Source: Aurantimonas sp. 22II-16-19i (GTDB lineage Bacteria > Pseudomonadota > Alphaproteobacteria > Rhizobiales > Rhizobiaceae). From it: DNA of 64,000 nucleotides. Position numbers and translations under genes: made by a program. Where the stretch lies: assembly GCF_002088275.1 (NCBI RefSeq), contig NZ_AQQS01000027.1, forward strand, positions 1-64,000. Direction: 5' to 3'. Positions 55,132-64,000 of this stretch are shown here, in pieces (the first letter of the stretch is position 1; the number at the start of each line of letters is the position of its first letter). The notes beneath the pieces are model-generated. The model was not told the DNA's origin, made no database searches, and saw only the letters and a program-made list of their open reading frames with translations.

Positions 55132-56175
55132 ATGATGACGAAATATAAGCTCGAGTACATCTGGCTGGATGGCTACACGCCGGTCCCGAACCTGCGCGGC
55201 AAGACCCAGATCAAGGAGTTCGCCGAGTTCCCGACCCTCGAGCAGCTGCCGCTCTGGGGTTTCGACGGCTCCTCCACCATGCAGGCCGAGGGGCACAGCT
55301 CCGACTGCGTGCTGAAGCCGGTCGCCGTCTTCCCCGACCCGGCGCGCAGCAACGGCGCCCTCGTCATGTGCGAAGTGATGATGCCGGACGGCGTCACGCC
55401 GCACGCCTCGAACAGCCGCGCCACGATCCTTGATGACGACGACGCCTGGTTCGGCTTCGAGCAGGAATACTTCTTCTACAAGGACGGCCGTCCGCTCGGC
55501 TTCCCGGCGCAGGGCTATCCGGAGCCGCAGGGCAAGTACTACACCGGCGTCGGCTACAGCGCCGTCGGCGACGTCGCCCGCGAGATCGTCGAGGAGCATC
55601 TCGACCTGTGCCTCGCCGCCGGCATCAACCACGAAGGCATCAACGCGGAAGTCGCCAAGGGCCAGTGGGAGTTCCAGATCTTCGGCAAGGGCTCCAAGAA
55701 GGCCGCCGACCAGATGTGGATCGCGCGCTACCTGCTGCAGCGCCTCACCGAGGGCTACGGCATCGACATCGAGTATCACTGCAAGCCGCTGGGCGACACC
55801 GACTGGAACGGCTCGGGCATGCACTGCAACTTCTCGACCAAGCACATGCGCGAAGTCGGCGGGAAGGCCTATTTCGAGGCCCTGATGGCGCAGTTCGAGA
55901 AGAACCTCGACGAGCACATCGCCGTCTACGGCCCGGACAACCACCTGCGCCTGACCGGCAAGCACGAGACGGCGCCGTGGAACAAGTTCTCCTACGGCAT
56001 CGCCGACCGCGGCGCCTCGGTCCGCGTGCCGCATTCCTTCGTCAACAACGGCTACAAGGGCTATCTCGAGGATCGCCGCCCGAACTCCCAGGGCGACCCC
56101 TACGCCATCGCCTCGCAGGTCCTGAAGACCATCGCGGAAGTGCCGACCGGCCAGGAGGCTCAGGCGGCCGCCTGA
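55132..56175 (+). CDS. glnII: Glutamine synthetase type II
   Basis: The 347-residue eukaryote-like glutamine synthetase makes glutamine from glutamate, ammonia and ATP as a decamer, and is not adenylylated. Conserved blocks are WGFDGSSTMQAEGHSSDC, WFGFEQEYFF, AGINHEGINAEVAKGQWEFQ, and the C-terminal RGASVRVPHSFV with EDRRPNS. Two adjacent ATGs (55132 and 55135) follow GGAAGA. A near-consensus sigma-54 promoter lies upstream, as expected for a nitrogen-limitation gene. It also links to gltD at the other end of the window as the second half of the GS-GOGAT route. Confidence 0.97.
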   Translation: MMTKYKLEYIWLDGYTPVPNLRGKTQIKEFAEFPTLEQLPLWGFDGSSTMQAEGHSSDCVLKPVAVFPDPARSNGALVMCEVMMPDGVTPHASNSRATILDDDDAWFGFEQEYFFYKDGRPLGFPAQGYPEPQGKYYTGVGYSAVGDVAREIVEEHLDLCLAAGINHEGINAEVAKGQWEFQIFGKGSKKAADQMWIARYLLQRLTEGYGIDIEYHCKPLGDTDWNGSGMHCNFSTKHMREVGGKAYFEALMAQFEKNLDEHIAVYGPDNHLRLTGKHETAPWNKFSYGIADRGASVRVPHSFVNNGYKGYLEDRRPNSQGDPYAIASQVLKTIAEVPTGQEAQAAA

Positions 56176-56182
56176 CCGATCG

Positions 56183-56211
56183 TCGCGAGGCCGCTGAGGT
56201 GGCCTCCGCGA
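56183..56211 (+). terminator. Hairpin just after glnII
   Basis: TCGCG-AGGCC pairs with GGCCT-C-CGCGA around an eight-base loop with one bulged base, eight bases after the stop. There is no T-tract; it may stabilise or end the glnII mRNA. Confidence 0.4.
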
Positions 56212-56224
56212 TCCCCGCATGATG

Positions 56225-56260
56225 AAAACGGCGGCGCGGTTCCGAACCGGAGCCGCGCCG
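56225..56260 (-). terminator. Terminator of the phytase-esterase-like gene
   Basis: GGCGCGG (56234-56240) pairs with CCGCGCC (56254-56260), and the stem extends inward by four or five further pairs to a three-base loop. On the minus strand it is followed by GCCGTTTTC. It lies about 35 bases beyond the gene. Confidence 0.6.
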
Positions 56261-56295
56261 TCCGTCCGAAACCTCCGGACGCTATTGCCCGGACC

Positions 56296-57408
56296 CTATT
56301 GCCCGACGGCCGCTCCCTCGGGACGGTCTTCGCCGCTCCAGACGAATTCCAGCAGCAGGTTGCGCTGGAAGAACGAGCCGTTGTCGTCGGAGACCAGCGT
56401 CAGCCGCGTGCGTCCGGCTTCGTCCTGCCAGACGTCCAGCCCCTCCATGTTGTCGCTCTCGTCCGCCAGGTCGGCCTCGAACACCACCGGCCCATCGACC
56501 AGCGCGCCCGCTCGCATCGCATCGCCGGGGATGCGGCGGATGCGGATGCCGAGCCCGCCGAACAGGCCCTCGAAGCGCCGTTCGAGCAGCAGGAGATCGC
56601 CGCCGGGCAGGAAGTCGCCGTCGGAGACCTCCCATTTCTCGTAGCGCTTGACCTTGAAGACACCGCCGCCCGCACCGACGAGCCCGGCGAAGAGATTGCC
56701 GGCCCGGTCGATCGAGCGCTCGGCGACCGTCACCATGACGCCCTGGAGCGGCGAGCCTTCCGGGGCGATCGCCAGCATCTCCAGCCCCTTGTTGGCGCGC
56801 AGTTCCCGCGCCGGGATCGGCAGCGGCACATCGCGCGCCCGCCCCTCCCCCAGATCGTCGAGGTCATAGGCCCAGATCCGGTGGCGCTGCTCGAAGCCCA
56901 CATGGACCGTCCGGCCGTCGGGTGCGATCGCGAGGGATTCCGCGTCGCCGAGGGCCTTGCCGCGGATCGGCCGGCCCAGGAGATCGCGCAGCGGGGCGAT
57001 GCGCACATCCGAAAACCCTGTCGGCCGCCCGTTCGCATCGCGCCCGATCCGCCCCGCGACCCAACTGCCGTTGTCGGTGACCGCCAGAAATCCGCCGTCC
57101 GCATCGAGGATGCGGATCGCCGAAATGCCATGCAGCCGGCTGTCGGAGCCGGTGAACTGCAGCCCGCCGAGAAAGGTCAATGCGCCGAAGCGGCTGGCCT
57201 CGCCGTTCTTTTCGAACCGGGTGATCGGCTCGGAGCGAATTGTGACGGGATCGCTGGCGCCGTCCGCGAGTGGCCAGGCGAAGGCCGCACCTGAGAGCCA
57301 AGGCGCCAGCACCAGGGCCAAGCCCAGCCCCAGCGATGCGGCGCGCGACGCCCTGCCGCGACTGGCCGGGACGCGTGCCGCGGCCTGCCGATTCTGCGGA
57401 AACCTCAC
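56296..57408 (-). CDS. Exported esterase-like activity of phytase family protein
   Basis: The 370-residue protein has a basic signal peptide (cleavage near AFA) and a beta-propeller of the phytase-esterase-like family. Repeated blade motifs include [41 protein letters not shown] and [24 protein letters not shown]. Phosphate-ester hydrolysis is implied by the family name only. The GTG start at 57408 overlaps the cobT stop by four bases (GTGA), so translation is coupled to cobT. Confidence 0.87.
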   Translation of the reverse strand: MRFPQNRQAAARVPASRGRASRAASLGLGLALVLAPWLSGAAFAWPLADGASDPVTIRSEPITRFEKNGEASRFGALTFLGGLQFTGSDSRLHGISAIRILDADGGFLAVTDNGSWVAGRIGRDANGRPTGFSDVRIAPLRDLLGRPIRGKALGDAESLAIAPDGRTVHVGFEQRHRIWAYDLDDLGEGRARDVPLPIPARELRANKGLEMLAIAPEGSPLQGVMVTVAERSIDRAGNLFAGLVGAGGGVFKVKRYEKWEVSDGDFLPGGDLLLLERRFEGLFGGLGIRIRRIPGDAMRAGALVDGPVVFEADLADESDNMEGLDVWQDEAGRTRLTLVSDDNGSFFQRNLLLEFVWSGEDRPEGAAVGQ

Positions 57409-59336
57409 CTTCGGGCGCCGGCCCGGCGATAGGTGCTGCCAGCCGCCCGGCGACCGGTTCCCTGGTCCTCGAAGAGGTCGGCGAGCTGTTCCGTCATCGC
57501 GCCGGCGAGTTCCTCGGCATCGACGATGGTGACGGCCCTGCGATAGTAGCGCGTCACGTCGTGGCCGATGCCGATGGCGAGAAGCTCGACCGGCGAGCGG
57601 GTCTCGATCTCCTCGATGATCGCCCTGAGATGCCGCTCGAGATAGTTGCCGGGATTGACCGACAGCGTCGAATCGTCGACCGGCGCGCCATCGGATATCA
57701 TCATCAGGATGCGCCGCTGCTCGGAACGGGCCAGAAGACGATTATGCGCCCAGATCAGCGCCTCCCCGTCGATGTTTTCCTTCAGCAGCCCCTCGCGCAT
57801 CATCAGGCCGAGATTGCGCCTCGCCCGCCGCCAGGGTGCGTCCGCCGACTTGTATACGATGTGGCGCAGATCGTTCAGCCGGCCGGGCTTGGTCGGCTTG
57901 CCGGCCTTCAGCCAGGCTTCCCGCGACTGTCCGCCCTTCCAGGCCCGCGTGGTGAAGCCCAGCACCTCGACCTTGACGCCGCAGCGCTCCAGCGTGCGCG
58001 CCAGGATGTCGGCGCAGGTCGCCGCGACGGTGATCGGCCGTCCGCGCATCGAGCCGGAATTGTCGATCAGCAGCGTAACGATCGTGTCGCGGAAGTCGGT
58101 GTCGCGCTCCATCTTGTAGGACAGGGGCTGCATCGGATCGATGACCAGGCGGGAGAGCCGGGCGGGGTCCAGATAGCCCTCTTCGAGATCGAAATCCCAG
58201 GAGCGGTTCTGCTGCGCCATCAGGCGCCGCTGCAGCCGGTTGGCGAGACGTCCGACGACGCCCTGGAGCGTCGACAACTGCTTGTCGAGGAAGGCCCGCA
58301 GCCGGTCGAGCTCGGCCTCGTCGCAGAGCTCCTCGGCGCCGACGATCTCGTCGAACTGCGGGGTGAAGACCTTGTAGTCGAACTGCGGCGAATCCCGGTC
58401 GAGGGGCTGGTTCGGCCGGCGCGATTCGCCCGGCGTCTCGGTGTCCTGGCTGTCGTCGTCGACCGGATCCTCGGCGGTGACCTCGGAGGATTCGGCCTCG
58501 GCCGTCTCCTCGTTCTCGCCCTCGGTTTCGGACTCCTCGGCCTCCGCCTCGTCGCTGCCGGCGTCCTTCTCCGAGCCGCTCTCCTCGTTGTCGCGGCTCT
58601 GGTTGTCGCCCTGCTCGTCCTCCTGGTCCTCATCCTCCTCGGAACTGCTCTCGTCGGCCAGCTGCTCGGCCATTTCGAGGGACACCAGCATGTCGCGCAT
58701 GGCGCGGGCGAAGGCGTCCTGGTCCTCGAGGACACTCGGCAGCTTCTCGAAGTTGCGGCCGGCCTTGTCCTCGACGAAGTCGCGCCAGACGTCGACCAGC
58801 GCCCGGGCGCTCTCCGGCACCGGGCGGCCGGTCAGCCGCTCGCGCACCATCAGCGCCACGGCATCCTCGATCGGCGCCTCGGCCCGGTCGGTGACGTCGG
58901 AAAGATTGGAGCGGAAATACTTGTCTTCCAGCATCGAGGCGAGATTGTCGCCGACGCCCGCCATGGCATTGGCGCCGATCGCCTCGCAGCGCGCCTGCTC
59001 GACCGCGTCGTAGACGGCGCGCGCGCTCTTGCCCTCCGGCGAGAGGCTGGCATGGAGGCGGCTGTCGTGCCGCGCCTTCCTGAGCGCCATGGCATCGGCG
59101 AGGCCGCGTGTGACGGCAACGTCGTTCTGCGTCGCGCGCTTCGGCAGCTCCGGCAGCCGCGCCCGGTTGCCGGCCAGCCCCGGCCGGTCGGTCGCGTAGG
59201 TGACTTCCATCTCCGCATCGCCGGAGATCGCCCGAAGGGCGCCCGCCACCGCGCGCCGGAAGGGTTCGCGATCCTGGGATTTGCCCTGGGGAGGACGCTT
59301 GTTGTCGCCGGGTCGCGGCGGGGAAGCGGAAGCCAT
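57405..59336 (-). CDS. cobT: Cobaltochelatase subunit CobT
   Basis: The 643-residue AAA+-associated subunit works with CobS and CobN to insert cobalt into hydrogenobyrinic acid diamide in aerobic B12 synthesis. It has the N-terminal CobT domain, a long Glu/Asp/Ser-rich linker (about residues 230-310), and a C-terminal VWA domain (about 405-615). The MIDAS motif DNSGSMRG and the later ISDGAPVDD are both present. In Rhizobiales cobT normally follows cobS closely. Here an RTX gene and an 11-base hairpin intervene. Length matches the Pseudomonas denitrificans protein. Confidence 0.96.
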   Translation of the reverse strand: MASASPPRPGDNKRPPQGKSQDREPFRRAVAGALRAISGDAEMEVTYATDRPGLAGNRARLPELPKRATQNDVAVTRGLADAMALRKARHDSRLHASLSPEGKSARAVYDAVEQARCEAIGANAMAGVGDNLASMLEDKYFRSNLSDVTDRAEAPIEDAVALMVRERLTGRPVPESARALVDVWRDFVEDKAGRNFEKLPSVLEDQDAFARAMRDMLVSLEMAEQLADESSSEEDEDQEDEQGDNQSRDNEESGSEKDAGSDEAEAEESETEGENEETAEAESSEVTAEDPVDDDSQDTETPGESRRPNQPLDRDSPQFDYKVFTPQFDEIVGAEELCDEAELDRLRAFLDKQLSTLQGVVGRLANRLQRRLMAQQNRSWDFDLEEGYLDPARLSRLVIDPMQPLSYKMERDTDFRDTIVTLLIDNSGSMRGRPITVAATCADILARTLERCGVKVEVLGFTTRAWKGGQSREAWLKAGKPTKPGRLNDLRHIVYKSADAPWRRARRNLGLMMREGLLKENIDGEALIWAHNRLLARSEQRRILMMISDGAPVDDSTLSVNPGNYLERHLRAIIEEIETRSPVELLAIGIGHDVTRYYRRAVTIVDAEELAGAMTEQLADLFEDQGTGRRAAGSTYRRAGARR

Positions 59337-59358
59337 GTCGATGCCAAGCCTGTCATGA

Positions 59359-59386
59359 ATCGGACCGCGGATCTGCGCGGTCCGAT
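59359..59386 (-). terminator. Hairpin between the RTX gene and cobT
   Basis: ATCGGACCGCG and CGCGGTCCGAT pair perfectly (11 bases) around a six-base loop, 32 bases past the RTX stop and 23 before the cobT start. There is no T-tract. It could be a weak terminator, an mRNA processing site, or the remnant of an older cobS-cobT spacer. Confidence 0.5.
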
Positions 59387-59417
59387 GAACGTAATCCGCT
59401 TTGGCGGAGATGCCAGC

Positions 59418-61961
59418 TTAGACGATCCAATCGCCCAGCGCGACCATCTGATCGGCGAACTGCAGCGCCTCGATATTGATGAAGGTGTCGATGCCGTCTG
59501 CGCCGGCGCCGCCATGGTGGGAAAGCTGGTAGACTCCGCCGGCGTTGCTCAAATCGTAGTCGGCCCGGTTTCCCATCAGCAGAAGCGTGTCGAACCCTGC
59601 GCCACCATTGATGCTGTCATTGCCCCGTTCGCCAGCTATCAGATCGGTGCCGCCCCCCGTGTTCAGGATGTCGTCACCCCAGCCGCCATAGACGCGGTCG
59701 TCGCTGTTATTGCCTGTGGAGACGATGTCGTCGCCTGCCGCACTGCGTACGACAACCAAGTCACCCCCATAGACGCTGATATCGTCGTCCTGATTGCTGC
59801 CAATCACCCAATTGTCGCGGGTGTCGTGAAAAGTGATTCTTGCGCCGGAGCCCGTCATCCCCGAAAGATTTAGATGCTGTGCGAATTGCCGGTCACCTTC
59901 GACCGGAACGCTGATTTTGTCGACGCCGTTGTCCTGGATGCTCACATATCCACTACCACTTTTATAAACATCAACCTGCGGGGCGTTTTCCGAGAGGGCC
60001 GCATCGCCGGAGATAGTCAAGAACCGGCTGGCGCTATCCACGCTGGCGGAGAGTTGCGTCTTATCGGAATTCAGAGCGACGAGCACGTCCGCGAACTGAA
60101 GAGCTTCGACACTGCGGAATGTGTCGACACCGTCCGCGCCGGCACCGCCGAGATGGGAAAGCTGGTAGGCTCCGTCAACGATGCTCAGATCGTAGTCGGC
60201 CCGGTTTCCAACCAGCAGAAGCGTGTCGAAGCCCGAACCGCCAGTGATCTCGTCATTTCCGCGTTCGCCAGCGATCAGGTCGTCGCCAGCTCCCGTGCGG
60301 AGATTGTCGTCGCCCCAGCCGCCATAGACCCGGTCGTTACCGTCACCAGTCACAACGTAGTCATCGCCTGCCGCGCTGTGGACAACAGCCCTGCCGACCA
60401 CCCTAAGATAATCGCTCTGGTTGCTGCCGAACAGCCAACCTTTATTGGCGGAATACCAGCTGACCGAGGCACCAGCGCCCGTCAGTCCTGACAGATTCAA
60501 ACCTGACAGATTGAATCTGTTTGGGAGGGACTCATAGCCTTCAACCGGAACGGAGATTGCAACCTCCCCGTTGTCCTCGATCGAGAGTACGGTGATCGAG
60601 TAGCTGATCTGGATTCTTGCCACATCGCCGTCTCGGGCTGCATCGCCGGACACGAACAGGGTTCGCGTCGGCTCGTCGAGAACAGCTGTGAGCTGCGTCC
60701 CTAAATCAACCAAGAAACTCCCATCGGCAAATTCAAGACGCTCGATATTGGCGAAGGTATCGACACCGTCCGAACCGGCACCGCCGAGATGAGACAGCTG
60801 GTAGGCCCCGTCGACGACGCTCAGATCGTAGTCGTCCTGGTTGCCAACCAGCAGAAGCGTGTCGAAACCTGCGCCGCCATCGATCTCGTCATTGCCACGT
60901 TCACCGGTGATCAAATCGTCGCCAGCACCGGTACTCAGATTGTCGTCGCCCCAGCCACCGTAGACACGATCGTTACCGTCTCCGGTGGTAACTATATCGT
61001 TGCCTGCCGCGCTGCGAACAACATTCGACCCCCCCCCTGCGATGCCGATGATGTCTTCCTGATTGCTGCCAATGATCCACTTGTCGCGGGTGTCAAACCA
61101 GCTGACATAGCCACCGACGCCCGTCAGATCCGCTAAGTTCAGATGCTGTGGGAGAGCCTGGTCATTATAGATCGCACTATACACCTGCTTCTGGCCGTCA
61201 GGATAAGTAACCTCCACACGCAATGAGTTGCCACTGACATTGATAAACGTCCTTCCCGCTGACGCCCACGCCACATAACCGGATACAGTCAGGGTTCGGC
61301 TCATGTCATCCACGCTTGCAGCGAGGAGCGTGGTTTCGGGAACCAGCAGGACATCTTCGTCAGCGAACTGGAGGTTTTCGATATTGGTGAAAGTGTCAAT
61401 TCCGTCAGAACCGGCACCGCCGAGATGGGAAAGCCGATAAACACCGCCGACGATGCTGAGCACGTAGTCGGCCCGGTTCCCAGCCAGCAGAAGCTTGTCA
61501 TAGCCGGCACCGCCATCGATCTCGTCATTGCCGCGTTCGCCGGCGATCACGTCGTCGCCAGCGCCGGTGCTCAGACTGTCGTCGCCCCAGCCGCCATAGA
61601 CACGGTCGTTGCCGTCTCCCGTGGTAACGGTATCGTCGCCCGCCGCGCTGCGAACGACATTCGAGCCACCGCCGGCATTGGTGATCACGTCGTCTTGATC
61701 GCTGCCAATCATCCAACTGTTGCGTGTGTCGAACCAGCTGACAGCGGCACCGGCGCCCGTCAGCCCCGCCAGACTCAGATGCTGCGCCAGCAGCGGATCA
61801 CCTTCAATCGCGACGGACACCGAGACCGCGCCGTTATCCTCGACCAGAAGGTCTGAAAACGAGGAAGCGACCTGGACCATATGGGAGCTTCCGGAGCGGG
61901 CAGCTTCGCCAGACACCCGAAGCGTTCGGTCGGCATCATGGATTCTAGCACTGATAACCAT
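59418..61961 (-). CDS. Four-module RTX (hemolysin-type calcium-binding) protein inserted between cobS and cobT
   Basis: This protein of 847 residues (pI probably acidic) has no signal peptide. It consists of four tandem modules of about 212 residues (roughly 1-209, 210-421, 422-634, 635-847). Each module has a short beta domain (SRTLTVSG-like), then QHLNLSGLTGAGA-like and IGSNQDD motifs, calcium-binding nonapeptides (GDGNDRVYGGWGDD, TGAGDDLIAGERGNDEIDGG) and a cap (DYDLSIVDGAYQLSHLGGAG, then NIExLQFAD). Such proteins are exported by type I systems, but none is in the window. The DNA is visibly less GC-rich than its neighbours. The ATG at 61961 is preceded by GAGGGG; a TTG at 62006 is the alternative. 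Confidence 0.88.
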   Translation of the reverse strand: MVISARIHDADRTLRVSGEAARSGSSHMVQVASSFSDLLVEDNGAVSVSVAIEGDPLLAQHLSLAGLTGAGAAVSWFDTRNSWMIGSDQDDVITNAGGGSNVVRSAAGDDTVTTGDGNDRVYGGWGDDSLSTGAGDDVIAGERGNDEIDGGAGYDKLLLAGNRADYVLSIVGGVYRLSHLGGAGSDGIDTFTNIENLQFADEDVLLVPETTLLAASVDDMSRTLTVSGYVAWASAGRTFINVSGNSLRVEVTYPDGQKQVYSAIYNDQALPQHLNLADLTGVGGYVSWFDTRDKWIIGSNQEDIIGIAGGGSNVVRSAAGNDIVTTGDGNDRVYGGWGDDNLSTGAGDDLITGERGNDEIDGGAGFDTLLLVGNQDDYDLSVVDGAYQLSHLGGAGSDGVDTFANIERLEFADGSFLVDLGTQLTAVLDEPTRTLFVSGDAARDGDVARIQISYSITVLSIEDNGEVAISVPVEGYESLPNRFNLSGLNLSGLTGAGASVSWYSANKGWLFGSNQSDYLRVVGRAVVHSAAGDDYVVTGDGNDRVYGGWGDDNLRTGAGDDLIAGERGNDEITGGSGFDTLLLVGNRADYDLSIVDGAYQLSHLGGAGADGVDTFRSVEALQFADVLVALNSDKTQLSASVDSASRFLTISGDAALSENAPQVDVYKSGSGYVSIQDNGVDKISVPVEGDRQFAQHLNLSGMTGSGARITFHDTRDNWVIGSNQDDDISVYGGDLVVVRSAAGDDIVSTGNNSDDRVYGGWGDDILNTGGGTDLIAGERGNDSINGGAGFDTLLLMGNRADYDLSNAGGVYQLSHHGGAGADGIDTFINIEALQFADQMVALGDWIV

Positions 61962-61975
61962 CAACCCCTCACATA

Positions 61976-62004
61976 TACGCTCGTGCGAATTCGTACGCTC
62001 GTGC
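61976..62004. repeat. Two 11-base direct repeats before the RTX start
   Basis: TACGCTCGTGC occurs at 61976-61986 and 61994-62004, 18 bases apart, in the leader of the RTX gene. On the sense strand the units read GCACGAGCGTA. They could be regulator sites or a local duplication. Confidence 0.7.
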
Positions 62005-62112
62005 AAAATCCAAAAGGCTTCCAGCTAAAACGGAATAGGATCGGGTCCGGTCACCTCTGCGCTGCAAGGAAACACAATAAGAACTAACGCCTTATCATCT
62101 GTCGCTTGTCAA

Positions 62113-63099
62113 TCAATCCAGCACCAGATTTGCCGCACTCTCCGGCAGTTCCTCGCCGAACGCCCGCTGGTAGAACTCCGCCACCAGCGGCCGCTCCAGA
62201 TCGTCGCATTTGTTGAGGAAGGTCAGCCGAAACGCGAAGCCGATGTCGCCGAAGATCTCGGCATTCTCGGCCCAGGTGATCACCGTGCGCGGACTCATCA
62301 CCGTCGACAGGTCGCCATTGACGAAGGCCGAGCGCGTCAGGTCGGCGACGCGGACCATCTTCGAGACGGTCTTGCGCCCGTCGTCGGTCCTGAAGCTCTT
62401 CGCCTTGGCGAGAACGATGCCGACCTCTGTGTCGTGGGGCAGGTAGTTCAGCGTGGTGACGATCGACCAGCGGTCCATCTGCGCCTGGTTGATCTGCTGG
62501 GTGCCGTGATAGAGGCCGGTCGTATCGCCGAGGCCGACCGTGTTGGCGGTGGCGAACAGGCGGAAGGCCGGATGCGGGCGGATCACCCGGCTCTGGTCGA
62601 GCAGGGTCAGGCGGCCGGAGGATTCCAGCACCCGCTGGATGACGAACATCACGTCCGGGCGCCCGGCATCGTATTCGTCGAAGACCAGAGCGACGTTGTG
62701 CTGATAGGCCCAGGGCAGGATGCCGTCGCGAAATTCGGTGACCTGCATCCCCTCGCGCACGGTGATCGCGTCCTTGCCGACGAGATCGATGCGGGAGACG
62801 TGGCTGTCGAGATTGACGCGCACGCAGGGCCAGTTGAGCCTTGCGGCCACCTGCTCGATATGGGTCGACTTGCCGGTGCCGTGATAGCCCGAGACCATGA
62901 CCCGGCGGTTTCTCGCAAAGCCCGCGAGGATCGCCAGGGTCGTCGGCTTGTCGAAGATGTAGTCCGGGTCGACTTCCGGCACGTGCTGGTCGCGCTCGGA
63001 GAAGGCGGGGACTTTCAGGTCGCTCTCGAAACCGAAGGTTTCACGGACGGAGACCGTGGCATCCGGAAGGGCTGCCACTTCCTGTTCCGCTGCACTCAT
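62113..63099 (-). CDS. cobS: Cobaltochelatase ATPase subunit CobS
   Basis: The 328-residue AAA+ protein powers cobalt insertion with CobT and CobN. Walker A is [14 protein letters not shown], Walker B is [10 protein letters not shown], and sensor and arginine-finger regions are in [12 protein letters not shown] and [11 protein letters not shown]. Identity with rhizobial CobS is obvious along the whole length. ATG 63099 has GGAGGT three bases upstream; ATG 63102 is directly adjacent. CobN is not in the window. Confidence 0.96.
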   Translation of the reverse strand: MSAAEQEVAALPDATVSVRETFGFESDLKVPAFSERDQHVPEVDPDYIFDKPTTLAILAGFARNRRVMVSGYHGTGKSTHIEQVAARLNWPCVRVNLDSHVSRIDLVGKDAITVREGMQVTEFRDGILPWAYQHNVALVFDEYDAGRPDVMFVIQRVLESSGRLTLLDQSRVIRPHPAFRLFATANTVGLGDTTGLYHGTQQINQAQMDRWSIVTTLNYLPHDTEVGIVLAKAKSFRTDDGRKTVSKMVRVADLTRSAFVNGDLSTVMSPRTVITWAENAEIFGDIGFAFRLTFLNKCDDLERPLVAEFYQRAFGEELPESAANLVLD

Positions 63100-63338
63100 C
63101 ATACCTCCAAGGGCGCTCGTTCTGGCGGGTGCCGCCATGCGCCTTCATGCTTCATCTTCGTCGCCCGCACCTCGAAACGCTCGGGAAGGCGGCGGGCGAC
63201 CAAACCACACTGCGACACGGCCATGCCTGCTCCGCCTCACACGGGCGAATTCATCAGCACGTCACCGGATCGGACGTCTCACCCGACGATGGCGGAAAGC
63301 GCGCGGGAACGCAACGCAGATGGTGCGCCGCGACAGGA

Positions 63339-63941
63339 TCAGCAAAGGCCTGCCTGCTTGAGGAGCTTGTAGGCCTGAATGACCTCCCGCAGCCGATCTT
63401 CCTGGCTGCGGTCGCCGCCATTGGCGTCGGGGTGGAGCTGCTTCACCAGATCCTTATAGCGGCGACGGATCGTTTCGCCAGAGGAGCCGGCTTCGAGGTC
63501 GAGATTTTCGAAGGCCTTCTTCTCCAGCGGCCGCACCTTCGGACGCCGGCTTTCCGGCCGCGGGGCGCCGTCCTCGCCGAACAGCCCGAAGGGATCCTTC
63601 GGCCGCCCGGCGCCGGCCCGGCCGCTGCGGGCCGTGCTCTGCGAGGAGCCGTTGCGGCCCATCGCCCAGGTGGGGCGATGGCCGGTCATGGCGTCCTTCA
63701 GGTATTTCTGGATCGCGTCGTCGTTCAGTCCCGAAAAATAGTTGTAGGACTTGTTGTACTGGCGAACGTGATCGACGCAGAAGTTGAGATACTGCCCCTC
63801 GAAATCCCGGCCGAGGGGAGCCTTGTAGATCCCATCTTCCTTGCAGCCTTCCCAGGCGCAAGCGGGCGCCCTCGGCTTGGCTTTCGCCGAGGTCTTACCC
63901 TTGACGCGGATCGCGTCGAAATATTTGGAGTCGAGCTTCAT
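63339..63941 (-). CDS. J-domain (DnaJ-like) protein upstream of cobS
   Basis: The 200-residue protein has an N-terminal Cys-containing segment (CAWEGCKEDGIY and NFCVDHVRQYN) that may bind a metal. A flexible Arg/Ser/Gly-rich linker follows, and then a C-terminal J domain (about residues 140-195) with the diagnostic LHPDANGGDRS. It should stimulate an Hsp70. A J-domain gene ahead of cobS is, to my recollection, usual in Rhizobiales and may serve chelatase assembly. It is separated from cobS by about 240 bases. Confidence 0.92.
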   Translation of the reverse strand: MKLDSKYFDAIRVKGKTSAKAKPRAPACAWEGCKEDGIYKAPLGRDFEGQYLNFCVDHVRQYNKSYNYFSGLNDDAIQKYLKDAMTGHRPTWAMGRNGSSQSTARSGRAGAGRPKDPFGLFGEDGAPRPESRRPKVRPLEKKAFENLDLEAGSSGETIRRRYKDLVKQLHPDANGGDRSQEDRLREVIQAYKLLKQAGLC

Positions 63942-64000
63942 CGTCGGCGATTATGGGGCCCGACACGGTTGCGAACAAGAATTGACAGACCGGAAAAAGC

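Overview
The window is about 64 kb of GC-rich, densely coding chromosomal DNA from an alphaproteobacterium, most likely a member of the Hyphomicrobiales (Rhizobiales). The pointers are a type II glutamine synthetase with its small DUF2735 partner, an Irr-type Fur regulator beside fabA-fabB-fabI, a CobS/CobT cobaltochelatase pair behind a J-domain protein, and an ScfR/RamB-like regulator divergent from isocitrate lyase. A family such as Aurantimonadaceae is possible, but that is a guess. I saw no rRNA, tRNA, CRISPR array or insertion sequence. GTG and TTG starts are frequent, and several were chosen from ribosome-binding sites or start/stop overlaps.

Layout. 0-7.4 kb: a partial gene at the left edge, an MltB-type transglycosylase, a DUF459 SGNH-fold protein, gltD without gltB, a roughly 1 kb gene-poor stretch, a His/Gly-rich exported peptide and a Crp/Fnr regulator. 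7.4-21.7 kb: glyQ, then an accessory block (SH3 peptide, HWE histidine kinase, DUF998 membrane protein, zinc alcohol dehydrogenase, QorB-like reductase divergent from an HxlR regulator), then a housekeeping run of S49 protease, RNA methyltransferase, DUF2007, polyprenyl diphosphate synthase, TPR protein, ispE and a MoaB-like gene. 21.7-31.3 kb: a large M23 endopeptidase/lytic transglycosylase fusion, the ScfR-like regulator, a tiny ORF, aceA and a small protein, a sulfotransferase, and an exported ClpP-fold/SH3 protein. 31.3-42.6 kb: irr, an exported protein, fabA-fabB-fabI, a Bax-inhibitor-1 family protein, a GT-C-like membrane protein, and a YbbA/YbbP ABC pair divergent from a TesA-like esterase.

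42.6-54.3 kb: a GNAT enzyme, thpR, DUF1232, an IalB-like exported protein, an EI24/CysZ-like membrane protein behind a hairpin-rich leader, nth, DUF2244, an Ada-like DNA repair protein, a chemoreceptor, a DedA protein, and two RNA methyltransferases (RlmD/TrmA-like and TlyA-like). 54.3-64 kb: the DUF2735 gene and glnII read away from an intergenic region carrying two sigma-54-like promoters and nested inverted repeats. After these come a phytase-esterase-like protein, cobT, a four-module RTX protein, cobS and the J-domain gene.

The most striking feature is the RTX gene. It encodes four tandem modules of about 212 residues, has visibly lower GC than its neighbours, and sits in the same orientation exactly between cobS and cobT. 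The next most interesting items are the M23-SLT fusion, the glnII/DUF2735 control region, the hairpin block before the EI24/CysZ-like gene, and the exported ClpP-fold/SH3 protein.
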